Shown: one piece after another, positions 57,101-64,000 of the stretch
Layout: each line of letters opens with the position of its first letter
Position numbering within the stretch: the stretch's first letter is position 1
Assembly: GCA_949358305.1 (NCBI GenBank)
Contig: OX442317.1
Location: forward strand, 12,280,186-12,344,185
Length of the DNA stretch: 64,000 bases
Reading direction: 5' to 3'
Origin: Strigamia acuminata
Lineage: Eukaryota; Arthropoda; Chilopoda; Geophilomorpha; Linotaeniidae
The notes under the pieces: model-generated
The model's input: the letters and a program-made list of their open reading frames with translations, nothing else
What the model was told of the DNA's origin: nothing
The model's database searches: none
Made by a program: the position numbers and the translations under genes

Positions 57101-59059
57101 TATGGCTGCGCAGTTTACATCCGGAACTCTTCCGGTGTAAGCAAGCTTCTCGTCGGAAAGAGCAGGATCGCTCCGCTAGACAAGCTTACGCTTCCGCGCC
57201 TTGAGCTGACCGCCACGGTGATTGGTGTTCGCATGCTCGAATACATTCAGACCGATTTTTTACCTGACTTCCCTATCTCGAGTGTAAGATTTTTTACCGA
57301 CTCTATGGTCGCGTTGGGTTGGATCCGATCGGAAAAGAACCGTTGGAAACCCTATGTTTCGAATCGAGTGGCTGAGGTCCTCGACAAGTCAAGGGTTGAC
57401 CAATGGTCTTACGTCCCAACCGCAAAAAATCCTGCCGACATTTTGACACGTCCTTGCGACGTACCGACCTTGATTTCAAATCACCTTTGGTGGAACGGTC
57501 CAGACCCGAAGGAGTTCGACCAGGTCGACGCCCCTCCGGTGGTCCTTCCCAAAGAAGAAGAGAAGCTGGTCTCTTCTGCAGTGACGTTGTACGATGGTTT
57601 TCTTGATCCGTTTTTTAAGCGATTCCGCTCGTTCAATCGCTTGACTCGCGTACTTGCTTTCATTCGCCGGTGGCGCTTTCCCGCGCCCGGGAAGGAATTG
57701 TATGTGTATGAGTTGGAGGAGGCGGAACGGAAGCTGATCTACTGGTCACAGCGCATGCATTTTTCAGAAGAGTGTGTTGCCGTTGAACGCAAAGAGGAGG
57801 TTGAGAAGTCATCCCCCCTCAGAAATTTCGACCTATTCCTGGACGAAACCGGTTTGCTACGGCTCCGAAGTCGTCTTGCCAAATCGTTTCTTTCGTTTGA
57901 CGAAGTTTATCCGATTTTGCTACACCCAAGTAGTTGGGTGACCCGGTTACTTATCCGTCGTGAGCACGCATTGCTCTTACACGGCGACTTAAGTGAAACT
58001 CTCTACCATATGAGAAACCGTTTTTGGATAATACGCGGTCCCCGAACAGTGCAGTCGGTCTTGCGAAGCTGTCTCGTCTGCCGGAGAGGGAGGCTGATGC
58101 GCGAGGACCCGCCTACCGGTGATCCGCCGTCCGAGCGTGTTACACCTGCGGCTCCGTTCCAACACACCGGGATCGACCATTTGGGTCCGGTGGTGCTGGG
58201 GAGTGGGCGCAAGGCTTCTAAAGCCTACATCCTGTTGTTTACCTGTTTAGTTACGCGTAGTGTACACCTTGAGGTGTCCGAGGATCTCTCGGTGGAGAAA
58301 TTCTTGCTTGCGTTTAGACGTTTCGCAGCCCGCTTTGGCTATCCAGCTAAAGTCTTCTCCGATAACTCGAAGACTTTTTCTCGCGGTGCCCAAGAGATTC
58401 AATCTTGGGGGAAGTTGGTCGCCAAGGAAGGGATGCGTACGCTCTTGTCCGAGAAGCGAGTCTTATGGACGTTTATTCCCCCCTTGTCCCCCTGGGCGGG
58501 CGGAGCTTGGGAGCGTTTAGTACGGTCCGTAAAAGACAAGCTACGCAAGACTTTATTGCGTCAAACCATCGACTTGGAGTCCTTGCAGACTCTAGTGGCC
58601 GAGATAAGTTCAGTGCTTAACTCGCGTCCGCTATCTTATGTTCACGAGGAGGTGGACGGTGGTCGTATCCTGAGCCCGGAGAACTTTCTCACCGGCGGTA
58701 CGACTAAATACGTCATCAATCGTCCCGTTCACGCGATTCGTCAGAAAGATTTGAGACGACTTGACCGCAAGCGCAAACTTGCCTTATGGGAGTTCTGGCG
58801 TTTGTGGAAAGAAAGTTATCTTAAGCAATTACGTAATTTTCATGAAGTCAAAGGAGATCGACATCCCCGCAACCCCGAAGTGGGACAAATTGTTTTACTT
58901 GAAAAGGTGGGGTCAAACCCATACTTCTGGCCCTTAGCGCGAGTTGACGTTGTGTATCCCGGCGACGACGGGATAGTCCGTGTCGTGCGAGTCACGTCTG
59001 CTGATGGAAAACAATTTCTCCGTTCGGTAAAGCACATCCGCGTGCTTGAGTTAGATTGA
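54062..59059 (+). CDS. BEL-3 Gag-Pol remainder, downstream of the BEL-2 insertion (1665 codons)
   Basis: The first 20 codons, including the ATG, lie in the BEL-2 LTR; BEL-3 sequence begins at residue 21. Domains in order: Gag of DUF1759 type (about 60-240); three Cys/His clusters (C292-C304, C323-C336, C342-C354); retropepsin-like domain with D409-P-G-S-H; reverse transcriptase (about 690-905) with FMDD at 832-835; RNase H (D1008 in YCDAS, D1080 in FFTDS); integrase zinc finger (C1337, C1340); integrase core D1372, D1434, E1484; and a C-terminal DUF5641-type domain ending KHIRVLELD. The frame is open throughout. It is separated from its own N-terminus by 9.4 kb of antisense BEL-2, so the copy is broken. 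Codons are richer in G and C than in BEL-1 and BEL-2, consistent with a separate lineage. Confidence 0.93.
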   Translation: MANKKQYQFIFHSVCNRLQQVSQRMVAHWSTSQLNQTINTSALSGFPGAGTTVNTRRPPNTKLPTLQTVKFTGDVVKFRSFLSSFDTSVHTNSELSETEKLQYLQSMCEGDAATLISSYQLVDGSYILAREELIRSYGGDEAQRTALMKSIKDMKPILDVHPTKVLKSQLARVSTTVRMLEQLQVPVQTAGYVLADDVLRKFPYRMVLRYYEVKGTKSQNLVNMLDFFAEELKILERIEEVIGFTHLPSVKQVSEKADRSEKERKGAMASLVAAQSPKGPLSPRQGPTKPACPFCKADHLAQDCTKVVEVEARTEIVRRDRLCFICLRSGHSFKQCPSRFACRSCGGRHHTAICRGAKDKSPVLQDRPKELQVVTNVTLSVASSLQLMIFSAELTTKSGGSHRIRGMLDPGSHRSYILKSLADRIKLRRCGVVHASTQRFNERDPVPTDYDVFSIRLKSRHSAKNVTVSALSVEHLPQVSGIFHAETIEKVKALGLELAEDLPSTAQHIDVLLGVDVWWQVCLNGRKRLDQSSGLINTIFGWILSGAAGSADLLLDDTSSVACCATCDVSPDKELERLWSLEAVGIRAGERDSDFVRDRFEQSTVRLEDGRYQVRLPFNEHVTGLESNWELAVTQLSNTLKRIDASTDHKKRYHDAMWAYVREDHAEVVPPAERFWTEGVYNIPHHPVIKKDRETTKFRVVFNASSSKKGARSLNDCLYPGPSLNPDIIRVLIRFRLMCIAIIADIKQAFLQVSIDPKHRNFLRFLWVADGYFADVYSWRNLWDNLVVLGMTVVPFGVNSSPFLLCATIRAQGQLHAASHPKEADALDKGIFMDDLTSGADRPPAAVAHCLSLRSILDAAKLPFVKWAASNGEVFGSLKEEGFHMRADSFENLGVIKMLGILWDVQQDAILFRVPEFDEVPSTRRGVLSLVASLFDPLGFLAAIVLPMKLLMQSFWGRAFAWDQVLPDDDRAQVARWYADLQHLKEVKVQRWVGTYSGEGLSLEVYCDASPRAYGCAVYIRNSSGVSKLLVGKSRIAPLDKLTLPRLELTATVIGVRMLEYIQTDFLPDFPISSVRFFTDSMVALGWIRSEKNRWKPYVSNRVAEVLDKSRVDQWSYVPTAKNPADILTRPCDVPTLISNHLWWNGPDPKEFDQVDAPPVVLPKEEEKLVSSAVTLYDGFLDPFFKRFRSFNRLTRVLAFIRRWRFPAPGKELYVYELEEAERKLIYWSQRMHFSEECVAVERKEEVEKSSPLRNFDLFLDETGLLRLRSRLAKSFLSFDEVYPILLHPSSWVTRLLIRREHALLLHGDLSETLYHMRNRFWIIRGPRTVQSVLRSCLVCRRGRLMREDPPTGDPPSERVTPAAPFQHTGIDHLGPVVLGSGRKASKAYILLFTCLVTRSVHLEVSEDLSVEKFLLAFRRFAARFGYPAKVFSDNSKTFSRGAQEIQSWGKLVAKEGMRTLLSEKRVLWTFIPPLSPWAGGAWERLVRSVKDKLRKTLLRQTIDLESLQTLVAEISSVLNSRPLSYVHEEVDGGRILSPENFLTGGTTKYVINRPVHAIRQKDLRRLDRKRKLALWEFWRLWKESYLKQLRNFHEVKGDRHPRNPEVGQIVLLEKVGSNPYFWPLARVDVVYPGDDGIVRVVRVTSADGKQFLRSVKHIRVLELD

Positions 59060-59113
59060 CGTTTGAGAAGTCGCAGTTTTTCCGGCGTTGTCTTCTTCCC
59101 GCCGGCAAGACGC
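59060..59113 (+). other. BEL-3 3' untranslated region; atypical plus-strand priming site
   Basis: 54 bp, ending with a pyrimidine-rich stretch, then CGCCGGCAAGACGC, then the LTR terminus TGTTGC. The GCCGGCAA motif is shared with BEL-1 and BEL-2, and there is no polypurine tract. Confidence 0.6.
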
Positions 59114-60034
59114 TGTTGCTAGCAACCGCGATGGAATCGTTAGCGGTTTAACTTTGGTTTTTTAGACAGAAAGTGTCTTTGGAGTTTTAATAGTCTTTTT
59201 GTCTTCATTTAGTATTTTCTAGCCTGATCGCCAGGAATTTGGAGCACTTACCTGCACTGATTTCTTGGTCTTGACCGTCTGGGACGAGCTGCGTTGCCAT
59301 GCCAACTCGTCGCTGTTTTAGATTTAAGTTTTAGCAGAGCTTAGAGCATTTTCTCCTATGTTTGTATAAGTTTTCTGGCCTCCCGTGTTTGAGCGCCATC
59401 TCTTGGTCTGCTTGGTAATTAGTGATTGTTGTTAATATGCTTTATTAGCAAGTGTAAAAGTGTTATGTGATTTAAGTGACACTGCTCCTGATTGTGCTAG
59501 AAATCTGAGCTGTGTCTGATGTTAGTGTTAAGCCTTTTTAGACAAAGGATTGCTTGTTTCAATGCATCTGTTAGTTATAAGCTTTTATTCTCTTGGTTTT
59601 GTACATTTTGTAATGTAACTGATGCATTTCCTCATTTTGCCTGTTTCCATAGTCACGCATTCCAACAATGAGTGCGTGCTTCTTGTGTTGTTGAAACTTA
59701 ACCCTAACGGTTGAGTTTTATTTTCCTCTCTCTCACTTTGGAATAAAACTACTGTTTTCTTCCCCAAACCAGTCTATTGCTTCTGCCTACATGATGTGTA
59801 GTGAGTAGAGAACCGGGCGCGCTTTCTCCTCCTACCGGCCGCCACTCTGTGAGTTGATTCGATCGTTTGTGCCTGAGATCGTTAACCCTAAATTGCCGTG
59901 GTTGGGCCCGACCTTGTCTGGTTGCGCATGCGCACGTCCACACACCCACTATACTTTCACTTTTCTCCTGGGATTTCTTCCGTCACCGTCGCTGACCGTT
60001 TCCCCGTCCTGGTCTGTTGCCAGTGCTAGCAACA
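59114..60034 (+). repeat. BEL-3 3' LTR (921 bp)
   Basis: Full-length match to 42707-43627. It ends GCTAGCAACA, followed by CAGT and satellite. Confidence 0.96.
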
Positions 60035-60256
60035 CAGTTGACTTAGCACAAACACCACAAACCAATGTCTCTGAATGTTCTGAAATAGTGTTTAAACCTT
60101 AGTAGAAGGCTTCAATGTAAGTTTTAGCAACATCCAAGCAATGATTTGGAAGAATAGACTTTTGATCTCATCACAGTTGACTTAGCACAAACATCACAAG
60201 ACCAATGTCTCTGAATGTTCTGAAATAGTGTTTAAACCTTAGTAGAAAGCTTTAAT
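60035..60256. repeat. Satellite fragment between BEL-3 and the hAT element
   Basis: About one and a half monomers continue in phase from 42706. It ends inside a monomer at GCTTTAAT, where the hAT element entered. Confidence 0.95.
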
Positions 60257-60257
60257 G
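60249..60257. repeat. hAT target-site duplication, left
   Basis: GCTTTAATG before the element is repeated at 63041-63049. hAT elements make 8-bp duplications; here one extra base is ambiguous, so the true duplication is 8 of these 9 bases. Confidence 0.85.
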
Positions 60258-60270
60258 TATACTTTCAGAT

Positions 60271-60373
60271 CTCGCCGTTCTCGGGATCTCGGTCTCGGCA
60301 ATCTCGGGTTTTTTTTGGGGGGAAATCTCGGTCTCGGTCTCGGGCTGTTTCGTCCCGAGATTGCATACGAGAT
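60271..60373. repeat. hAT left subterminal CTCGG repeats
   Basis: Short motifs TCTCG/CTCGG recur many times over about 100 bp, interrupted by a T8G6-like tract. The right end (62935-63030) mirrors them. Such clusters are typical of hAT transposase-binding regions; binding is inferred. Confidence 0.6.
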
Positions 60374-60455
60374 ACTTTTAATTTACGTCACAAATTGTGA
60401 CAATTCAAATCCCAAAACGGGCCAAAACGTCATTGTTACGTTTTTGATTTCTAAC

Positions 60456-60462
60456 TATATAA
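60456..60462 (+). promoter_or_regulatory. TATA box of the hAT transposase gene
   Basis: TATATAA about 30 bases before a probable start near 60488. This would place the first in-frame ATG (60483) upstream of the transcript and supports translation from 60675. Confidence 0.45.
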
Positions 60463-60482
60463 CCAGCAAATAAAGATGGTGA

Positions 60483-62666
60483 TTGTTACTTATCAAATTG
60501 TGTCGTGTGTCGTGTGTCGTCTCATCATCTGGCGCGCATCCGCAGCTTCGAATCTTTTCATTTTCATCCGCAGCTTCAAATCGTTTCATTCATCCGCAGC
60601 TTCGAATCGTTTCATCCGCAGCTTCGAATCGAACCGTCTTATCCTCTCATTCGCAGCTTCGAATTACGATCGACATGGATTCACCGGCGAAAGAAACTTA
60701 CACGAAATGGCAAAATTATTGCAAAACTTTGCAAAGTGACCGATTCACGGTTGAATGCCAGCTTTGTCTTGACGGCGCAAAAGAAAAACTAATCAAACGA
60801 ACGGATTACAATACAAAACAGATTCATTCGCACTTGTTAAAGTTTCATCGACTTCTATATGCTCCACAGAACCCAACTCCAACGAAAAGTCAGCCAACAA
60901 AAACGATTGATTCTTATTTCAACGATAAGCTCAGTGTAAGTGATGAAATGGTTGCAAAACTGGCTGCAGATGTTGGCCTCAGTTTCAATCAAATCGCGAA
61001 TCCCTCGATGCAGAAGTTGATTGAAAGTTATACTAAAGTGGAAGCACCGAAAAATCCCGAAAAAGTTCGACAGATCGTTTACAAAGCTGCAGAATTCGTT
61101 AAAAATACCGTCAAAAAGGATATTAAATTGCTGAAGTCGAAGGAAGCCAAATTCTCGTACGTCAGTGATGAAGCGACATTCAAGCAAATTAAAGTGATGA
61201 ATGTTCATCTCTTCGGGCCGAATGGTTATAACCAGAACCTTGGGATGATTGAAATGGGGAAAGAATGCGATGCCAAAACACTGTTGAGGTTGCAAAACCA
61301 ACAATTGGTAAACTTTGAGATCGACCCTGACAGAGATTGCATTGGGCAAACTATGGATGGCGCAGCTGTTTGTACGAAATGCGGTCGATTATCCAAACGT
61401 CTCCATCACATCTGCTACGATCACGGAATCCACAATTGTGTCAAACGCGTGACAACCCGACGGAAAACGAAACGAAACGAAAACGTTGATGATTCTTGTT
61501 CATCCGGGATGTCTGACGAGACTTGTGATGAGGACTGCAACAATTGCGAATTGTCGAATGTCGAAACTGTTTCGATTCAAAACGATTCCGATTCAGAGAG
61601 TGTTGATGGTTCCGATGTCGCAATATCTGACGAAGAGGTGGAAGCGTACGACTACGAATACGACCCAACCCTGAATATTACACAAACTCTGGGAGATGTT
61701 CGCGATTCTATGCGAAAGTTCAAGTACAATCTGAATTTGGTAAAAGCTTTGAAAGAAAATGCTATTTCTGTTGGAATCCAATTCAAACTTTTAGCCATCG
61801 ACGTCAAGACACGATGGAACAGTTCGTTGAAAATGTTAACTGTCTTCAATGAAATGATGCCAGCTGTTAAAAAAACGCTCCAGGATTACGGACATCATTG
61901 GCTTGACTACTTGGAAAGTAGTGTTCCTGAACTAATCGCAACTCTGGCACCATGCAAAATGGCAATGGATGCAATAAGTGGCGATGTCTCTGATTTGAAC
62001 ATGGCCGAAGGGGCATTGGAATGGCTCCTCAAAGAATTACGACTTCAGCAACAATCCCACCTGAGAGATCGCTTATTAGAAGAGCTGGAAACGGAAATCG
62101 ATAAGAGAAGACCGAAATTAACTGTGAGTTTGCTCAAGTTTCTGAATAATCCGGGAGTTCTGGTTGAGCCGCATGTCTTTCCGTTTACATTGTCAAAGAA
62201 GGATGAAATCGTGAAAGAAGGAATTAGACTTTGGAGAAAACATTTTTTTAACAACGACGACGATGATGATGACGATAATGTTGATGTCGTGGAAGCCTCT
62301 GGTGAACTACAAAACCACGATGATGTTGTTGATGATCCTGAATCACGCTTACAAGCTGCGCTCAAACGACGAACGACATCGAATTTCGTACCAAAACCGG
62401 CAAAAAGGACAAGGTTGAATGCAAAAACTAAAAATGCTAATGACCTTACTGCTGAGGACTTTAAGACATATATTACAACAGGAATTAAATCGGAAAAGCT
62501 TGCCAAACTCGAAGACGCTTTGAAACTCATCAGATGTACGTCGATTAGAAGCGAACAGAACTTCTCAGTTGCTGGCAACCACCGTAGCAAGAGACGAGAG
62601 CGAATGGTCTGCAAAACTATGAGTGATTTGAGTGTGCTTAAAAGTTTCTTTCAAAAAAAACGTTGA
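60483..62666 (+). CDS. hAT transposase (start probably at 60675, 663 aa)
   Basis: The open frame has 727 codons, but the first 64 encode the 18-bp repeats, so the ATG at 60675 (MDSPAKETYTKW) is the likely start. Residues below are numbered from 60483. BED-type zinc finger C92, C95, H117, H122. RNase H-like core begins at SDEATF (D229, the first catalytic acid) and continues to MDGAA (D292, second). The TRWNSS motif lies at 443-448, and the third acid is probably in the helix around 505-520. An acidic low-complexity insert lies near 589-600. The C-terminal hAT dimerisation signature RSEQNFSVAG is at about 689-698, followed by KRRERM. The protein would excise and insert this element in the nucleus. 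No frameshift or stop is seen, so it may be active. Confidence 0.9.
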   Translation: MLLIKLCRVSCVVSSSGAHPQLRIFSFSSAASNRFIHPQLRIVSSAASNRTVLSSHSQLRITIDMDSPAKETYTKWQNYCKTLQSDRFTVECQLCLDGAKEKLIKRTDYNTKQIHSHLLKFHRLLYAPQNPTPTKSQPTKTIDSYFNDKLSVSDEMVAKLAADVGLSFNQIANPSMQKLIESYTKVEAPKNPEKVRQIVYKAAEFVKNTVKKDIKLLKSKEAKFSYVSDEATFKQIKVMNVHLFGPNGYNQNLGMIEMGKECDAKTLLRLQNQQLVNFEIDPDRDCIGQTMDGAAVCTKCGRLSKRLHHICYDHGIHNCVKRVTTRRKTKRNENVDDSCSSGMSDETCDEDCNNCELSNVETVSIQNDSDSESVDGSDVAISDEEVEAYDYEYDPTLNITQTLGDVRDSMRKFKYNLNLVKALKENAISVGIQFKLLAIDVKTRWNSSLKMLTVFNEMMPAVKKTLQDYGHHWLDYLESSVPELIATLAPCKMAMDAISGDVSDLNMAEGALEWLLKELRLQQQSHLRDRLLEELETEIDKRRPKLTVSLLKFLNNPGVLVEPHVFPFTLSKKDEIVKEGIRLWRKHFFNNDDDDDDDNVDVVEASGELQNHDDVVDDPESRLQAALKRRTTSNFVPKPAKRTRLNAKTKNANDLTAEDFKTYITTGIKSEKLAKLEDALKLIRCTSIRSEQNFSVAGNHRSKRRERMVCKTMSDLSVLKSFFQKKR
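60538..60665 (+). repeat. Five copies of an 18-bp repeat in the hAT 5' leader
   Basis: CATCCGCAGCTTCGAATC occurs at 60538, 60565, 60591, 60613 and 60648 (copies 2 and 5 with one or two changes), at spacings of 22-35 bp. The TTCGAA core is palindromic. It lies between the TATA box and the likely transposase start. Translated, it gives a repetitive low-complexity peptide, which argues against coding use. Confidence 0.8.
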
Positions 62667-63040
62667 TTACAAATTTACAAGTACAAATTTAGCAAAATAA
62701 AATTTATTCATTTTAAAAATTTACATTTTCAATTATTTTCATGCAAAAAACTTCAAAAATGTTTAAAACTGTGCTGAAAACATCAAAAAAGATTAAAAGT
62801 GTGCTAAAAAGAATAAAATATAAACAAAACCGTGCTAAAAAACATCAAAAATAATTAAAAACGTCCTAAGAAATGTCGAAAATGGTTAAAATGACTTAAA
62901 ATCGCGTAAAAATGTGTTTTTGAAATTTTCGGATAAAATCTCGTTTTTGATCTCGGTCTCGTACGAGATCTCGTCTCGGGACGAGTACATCTCGTCTCGG
63001 AAATACGAGATTTTGAAATGACCGAGAATCTGAAAGTATA
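62667..63040 (+). other. hAT 3' untranslated and right subterminal region
   Basis: A poly(A) signal AATAAA lies at 62696. An A-rich stretch follows with degenerate repeats of the type GTGCTAAAAA-ACATCAAAAA (about 62770-62860). From about 62935 a dense run of CTCGT/CTCGG motifs leads into the terminal inverted repeat. No other gene. Confidence 0.7.
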
Positions 63041-64000
63041 GCTTTAATGTAAGTTTTAGCAACATCCAAGAAATGATTTGGGAAAATAGACTTTTGATCT
63101 CATCACAGTTGACTTAGCACAAACACCACAAGACCAATGTCTCTAAATGTTCTGAAATAGTGTTTAAACCTTAGTAGACGGCTTCAATGTAAGTTTTAGC
63201 AACATCCAAGCAATGATTTGGGAGAATAGACTTTTGATCTCATCACAGTTGACTTAGCACAAACACCACAAGACCAATGTCTCTGAATGTTCTGAAATAG
63301 TGTTTAAACTTTAGTAGAAAGCTTTAATGTAAGTTTTAGCAACATCCAAGCAATGATTTGAAAGAATAAACTTTTGATCTCATTTGACATCACAGTTGAC
63401 TTAGCACAAACATCACAAGACCAATGTCTCTGAATGTTCTGAAATAGTGTTTAAACCTTAGTAGAAGGCTTCAATGTAAGTTTTAGCAACAGCCAAGCAA
63501 TGATTTGGAAGAATAAACTTTTGATCCCATTTGACATCACAGTTGACTTAGCACAAACATCACAAGACCAATGTTTCTGAATGTTCTGAAATAGTGTTTA
63601 AACCTTAGTAGAAGGCTTCAATGTAAGTTTTAGCAACATCCAAGCAATGATTTGGAAGAATAAACTTTTGATCCCATTTGACATCACAGTTGACTTAGCA
63701 CAAACATCACAAGACCAATGTTTCTGAATGTTCTGAAATAGTGTTTAAACCTTAGTAGAAAGCTTCAATGTAAGTTTTAGCAACATCCAAGCAATAATTT
63801 GAAAGAATAAACTTTTGATCTCATTTGACGTCACAGTTGACTTAGCACAAACACCACAAGACCAATGTCTCTGAATGTTTAGAAATAGTGTTTAAACCTT
63901 AGTAGAAGGCTTCAATGTAAGTGTTAGCAACATCCAAGCAATAATTTGAAAGAATAAACTTTTGATCTCATTTGACATCACAGTTAACTTAGCACAAACA
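63041..64000. repeat. Satellite array, right part
   Basis: About seven monomers of the same family run to the window end, in phase with 60256. They include AAGAAATG, GTAGACGG and CGTCACAG variants as in the main array. No gene. Confidence 0.96.

Larger units (their letters stand above)
42707..60034 (+). mobile_element. BEL/Pao LTR retrotransposon BEL-3 (split by BEL-2)
   Basis: The element has 921-bp LTRs with a 10-bp terminal inverted repeat (TGTTGCTAGC...GCTAGCAACA), a CAGT duplication, a primer site 12 bases inside the left LTR, and a BEL/Pao Gag-Pol. It is a different lineage from BEL-1 and BEL-2: coding sequence is visibly richer in G and C, LTRs are shorter, and the primer site differs. 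Its gag is broken by the oppositely oriented BEL-2 element (44682-54120). Without that the element would be about 7.9 kb. The two LTRs look identical by eye. Confidence 0.94.
60258..63040 (+). mobile_element. hAT-superfamily DNA transposon (about 2783 bp)
   Basis: The element has 11-bp perfect terminal inverted repeats TATACTTTCAG / CTGAAAGTATA with further imperfect pairing (ATCTCG against ATTCTCG), an 8-9-bp duplication, and a single transposase gene with an hAT C-terminal signature. Both ends are packed with CTCGG/CTCGT motifs, likely subterminal transposase sites. It sits in a satellite monomer. All parts look intact. Confidence 0.92.

Noticed and set aside
60255-60473. 72-codon frame at the left hAT end
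   Set aside because: It spans the satellite/hAT junction and translates the CTCGG repeats; not a gene.
62045-62614. 189-codon - strand frame in the hAT transposase gene
   Set aside because: Serine-rich antisense shadow of the acidic and C-terminal transposase region.

Overview
The window is eukaryotic, most likely from an arthropod or another invertebrate. It carries BEL/Pao retrotransposons (a metazoan superfamily), a Copia-type element with an initiator-Met half-tRNA primer site, a hAT DNA transposon, and a very long AT-rich tandem satellite. I see no host single-copy gene, tRNA or rRNA. It reads as heterochromatin-like DNA, for example pericentromeric or subtelomeric. The species cannot be named from the sequence. 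Layout: (1) 1-29663 is an uninterrupted satellite array of about 140-147 bp monomers, probably a little over 200 copies, with clear higher-order structure: large blocks re-occur at offsets of about 6.4 kb and 8.7 kb, and a tandem series of units of about 3.0, 3.4 and 2.0 kb lies at 15957-24382. (2) 29664-41841 is BEL/Pao element 1 (BEL-1, + strand, 1568-bp LTRs). Its Gag-Pol frame is split by a 2844-bp Copia-type element (33937-36780, - strand, 219-bp LTRs). That Copia element encodes only Gag, protease and a coiled-coil/basic tail, so it is non-autonomous. (3) 41842-42706 is satellite again. (4) 42707-60034 is BEL/Pao element 3 (BEL-3, + strand, 921-bp LTRs). Its gag is split by BEL/Pao element 2 (BEL-2, 44682-54120, - strand, 1641-bp LTRs), which carries an uninterrupted 1.7-kb-codon Gag-Pol frame. 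(5) 60035-60256 is satellite. (6) 60258-63040 is a hAT transposon with one transposase gene, 11-bp terminal inverted repeats and an 8-9-bp target duplication. (7) 63041-64000 is satellite. All insertions keep recognisable target-site duplications, so the history can be ordered: satellite first, then BEL-1, BEL-3 and hAT into it, with Copia later entering BEL-1 and BEL-2 entering BEL-3. The most interesting signals are these. BEL-1 and BEL-3 sit at exactly the same base of the satellite monomer, and all three BEL insertions have CATCA directly before the 4-bp duplication. Each BEL element has a 218-292-codon open frame running from the LTR through the primer site, with in-frame similarity between BEL-1 and BEL-2. 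A leader hairpin shows compensatory change among the three BEL elements. All three lack a normal polypurine tract and instead share GCCGGCAA before the 3' LTR, and all have D-P-G at the protease active site. The reduced Copia element has lost everything after protease but keeps an intact 683-codon frame.
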